Assembly: GCA_041595375.1 (NCBI GenBank)
Contig: JBFHKL010000234.1
Span: 1 to 6,460, forward strand
Source of the DNA: Saccharicrinis sp041595375
Lineage (GTDB): Bacteria > Bacteroidota > Bacteroidia > Bacteroidales > Marinilabiliaceae
Direction of reading: 5' to 3'
DNA: 6,460 bases
Positions 5,548 to 6,460 of the stretch are shown here, in pieces (the first letter of the stretch is position 1; each line of letters starts with the position of its first letter). The notes below the pieces were generated by a model. It made no database searches, was not told the DNA's origin, and saw nothing but the letters and a program-made list of their open reading frames with translations. The translations under genes and the position numbers were made by a program.

Positions 5548-6460
5548 ATGGGGAAAATAATTAGCGGAATTCAACAGATAGGGATAGGTGTAAAAAATGC
5601 TAAAGATGCCTGGAAATGGTATCGTACTCAATTTGGAATGGATATCAATGTTTTTGAAGATACTGCTGTTGCAGAATTAATGTTACCCCATACCGATGGT
5701 AAAACAAGGGAACGATATGCAGCTTTAGCCATGAATATGGAAGGTGGCGGTGGATTTGAGATATGGCAACATACAGGTATTGAACCTCAAGCAGCTACTT
5801 TTGATTTATTATTAGGTGATTTGGGTATTTTTATTACAAAAATAAAATGTAGAGACATAAAAAAGGCCTATACTACACACAAAGAAAGAGGTCTTACCAT
5901 ATTGGGCGATCTTTTGAAGGACCCTGCAGGAAATGAACATTACTTTGTAAAAGACCCCTATAATAATATATTTCAGATTGTTGCAGAAGCAGATTATTAT
6001 AAAAAACAAAAATCACTCACAGGAGGAAACTGCGGGTGCATCATTGGCGTTTCTGATATAGAAAAAGCCAAAAAAGTATATGCCGATATCCTTATGTACG
6101 ATGAAGTAATATACGATAAAGATGATGTTTTTGATGATTTTTCGACCTTACCTGGAGGCGATAAAAAATGCAGAAGAGTACTCTTGAAACATAAAGAACC
6201 ACGTACAGGAAGCTTTAGTAAATTACTCGGCCCTACACAAATAGAATTGGTACAGGTACACAACAAAGAAACACGCAAAATTTTTGAAAACAGAATATGG
6301 GGCGAATTAGGTTTTATACACCTATGTTTTGATATAACCGGGATGGATGAACTGCGCGAGGAATGTAAATCAAAAGGTTTTCCTTTTACTGTGGATAGTG
6401 CTGATAGTTTTGATATGGGTGTTGCCGCAGGACATTTTGCTTATATCGAAGATCCGGATG
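5548..6460 (+). CDS. Tandem-domain VOC superfamily (glyoxalase/dioxygenase fold) protein, partial at C-terminus
   Basis: The 304 visible residues contain successive VOC modules: IQQIGIGVKNAKDAWKWY (8-25) to FEIWQH (70-75); a second about 93-148 ending DPYNNIFQIVAE; a third from CGCIIGVSDIEKAKKVY (162-178) to IELVQV (232-237); and a fourth from FIHLCFDITG (256-265) ending at the window edge in YIEDPD. VOC proteins usually bind a divalent metal and act as glyoxalases, ring-cleaving dioxygenases, epimerases or resistance proteins. Judged by alignment to the usual ligand columns, Gln10, Glu71, Glu233 and His258 are plausible ligands, while several other columns (around Ile95, Gln143 and Cys162/Gly163) lack His or Glu. 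A final Glu probably follows DPDG just past the edge. ATG 5548 is the natural start because the first strand begins within ten residues. The fold is clear; the reaction is not identifiable. Confidence 0.82.
   Translation, partial: MGKIISGIQQIGIGVKNAKDAWKWYRTQFGMDINVFEDTAVAELMLPHTDGKTRERYAALAMNMEGGGGFEIWQHTGIEPQAATFDLLLGDLGIFITKIKCRDIKKAYTTHKERGLTILGDLLKDPAGNEHYFVKDPYNNIFQIVAEADYYKKQKSLTGGNCGCIIGVSDIEKAKKVYADILMYDEVIYDKDDVFDDFSTLPGGDKKCRRVLLKHKEPRTGSFSKLLGPTQIELVQVHNKETRKIFENRIWGELGFIHLCFDITGMDELREECKSKGFPFTVDSADSFDMGVAAGHFAYIEDPD

Noticed and set aside
5997..6278. 93-codon minus-strand open frame
   Set aside because: It is antisense to the third VOC module, whose plus-strand frame shows conserved VOC motifs.

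Overview
The window looks like chromosomal DNA from a member of the Bacteroidota. It is AT-rich. The start codons lack clear Shine-Dalgarno sequences. Two intergenic octamers match the Bacteroidota -7 element TAnnTTTG. The protein variants (an HX5D acyltransferase and an RND exporter with a GIPN motif) resemble those I associate with this phylum. I see no insertion sequence, phage gene, CRISPR array, tRNA or rRNA.

Layout. Positions 1-1088 (minus strand) hold the N-terminal two thirds of GMP synthase (guaA), which runs off the left edge. A spacer of almost 490 bases follows. A TAnnTTTG element points outward at each end, and between them lies about 400 bases of non-coding DNA with more dyad symmetry than expected: a perfect 14-base inverted repeat 162 bases apart, a third related copy inside it, and a separate strong palindrome. 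On the plus strand, 1577-3949 encodes a 790-residue RND/MMPL-type membrane exporter starting at GTG. It overlaps by ATGA with 3946-5244, which encodes a 432-residue PlsC-family acyltransferase with a membrane-anchored C-terminal extension. After a 303-base spacer, a tandem-domain VOC (glyoxalase-fold) protein starts at 5548 and runs off the right edge.

How they fit together. guaA is an independent housekeeping gene transcribed leftward. The exporter and acyltransferase form a translationally coupled pair. The simplest inference is one membrane-lipid task: the acyltransferase makes or modifies an acylated lipid at the inner leaflet and the RND protein moves a lipid or hydrophobic product outward. 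The substrate cannot be read from the sequence. The VOC gene appears to be a separate transcription unit of unknown substrate. The points most worth a second look are the structured guaA-exporter spacer and the A AAA AAA heptamer directly before the exporter's stop codon, from which a -1 slip would fuse the two proteins.
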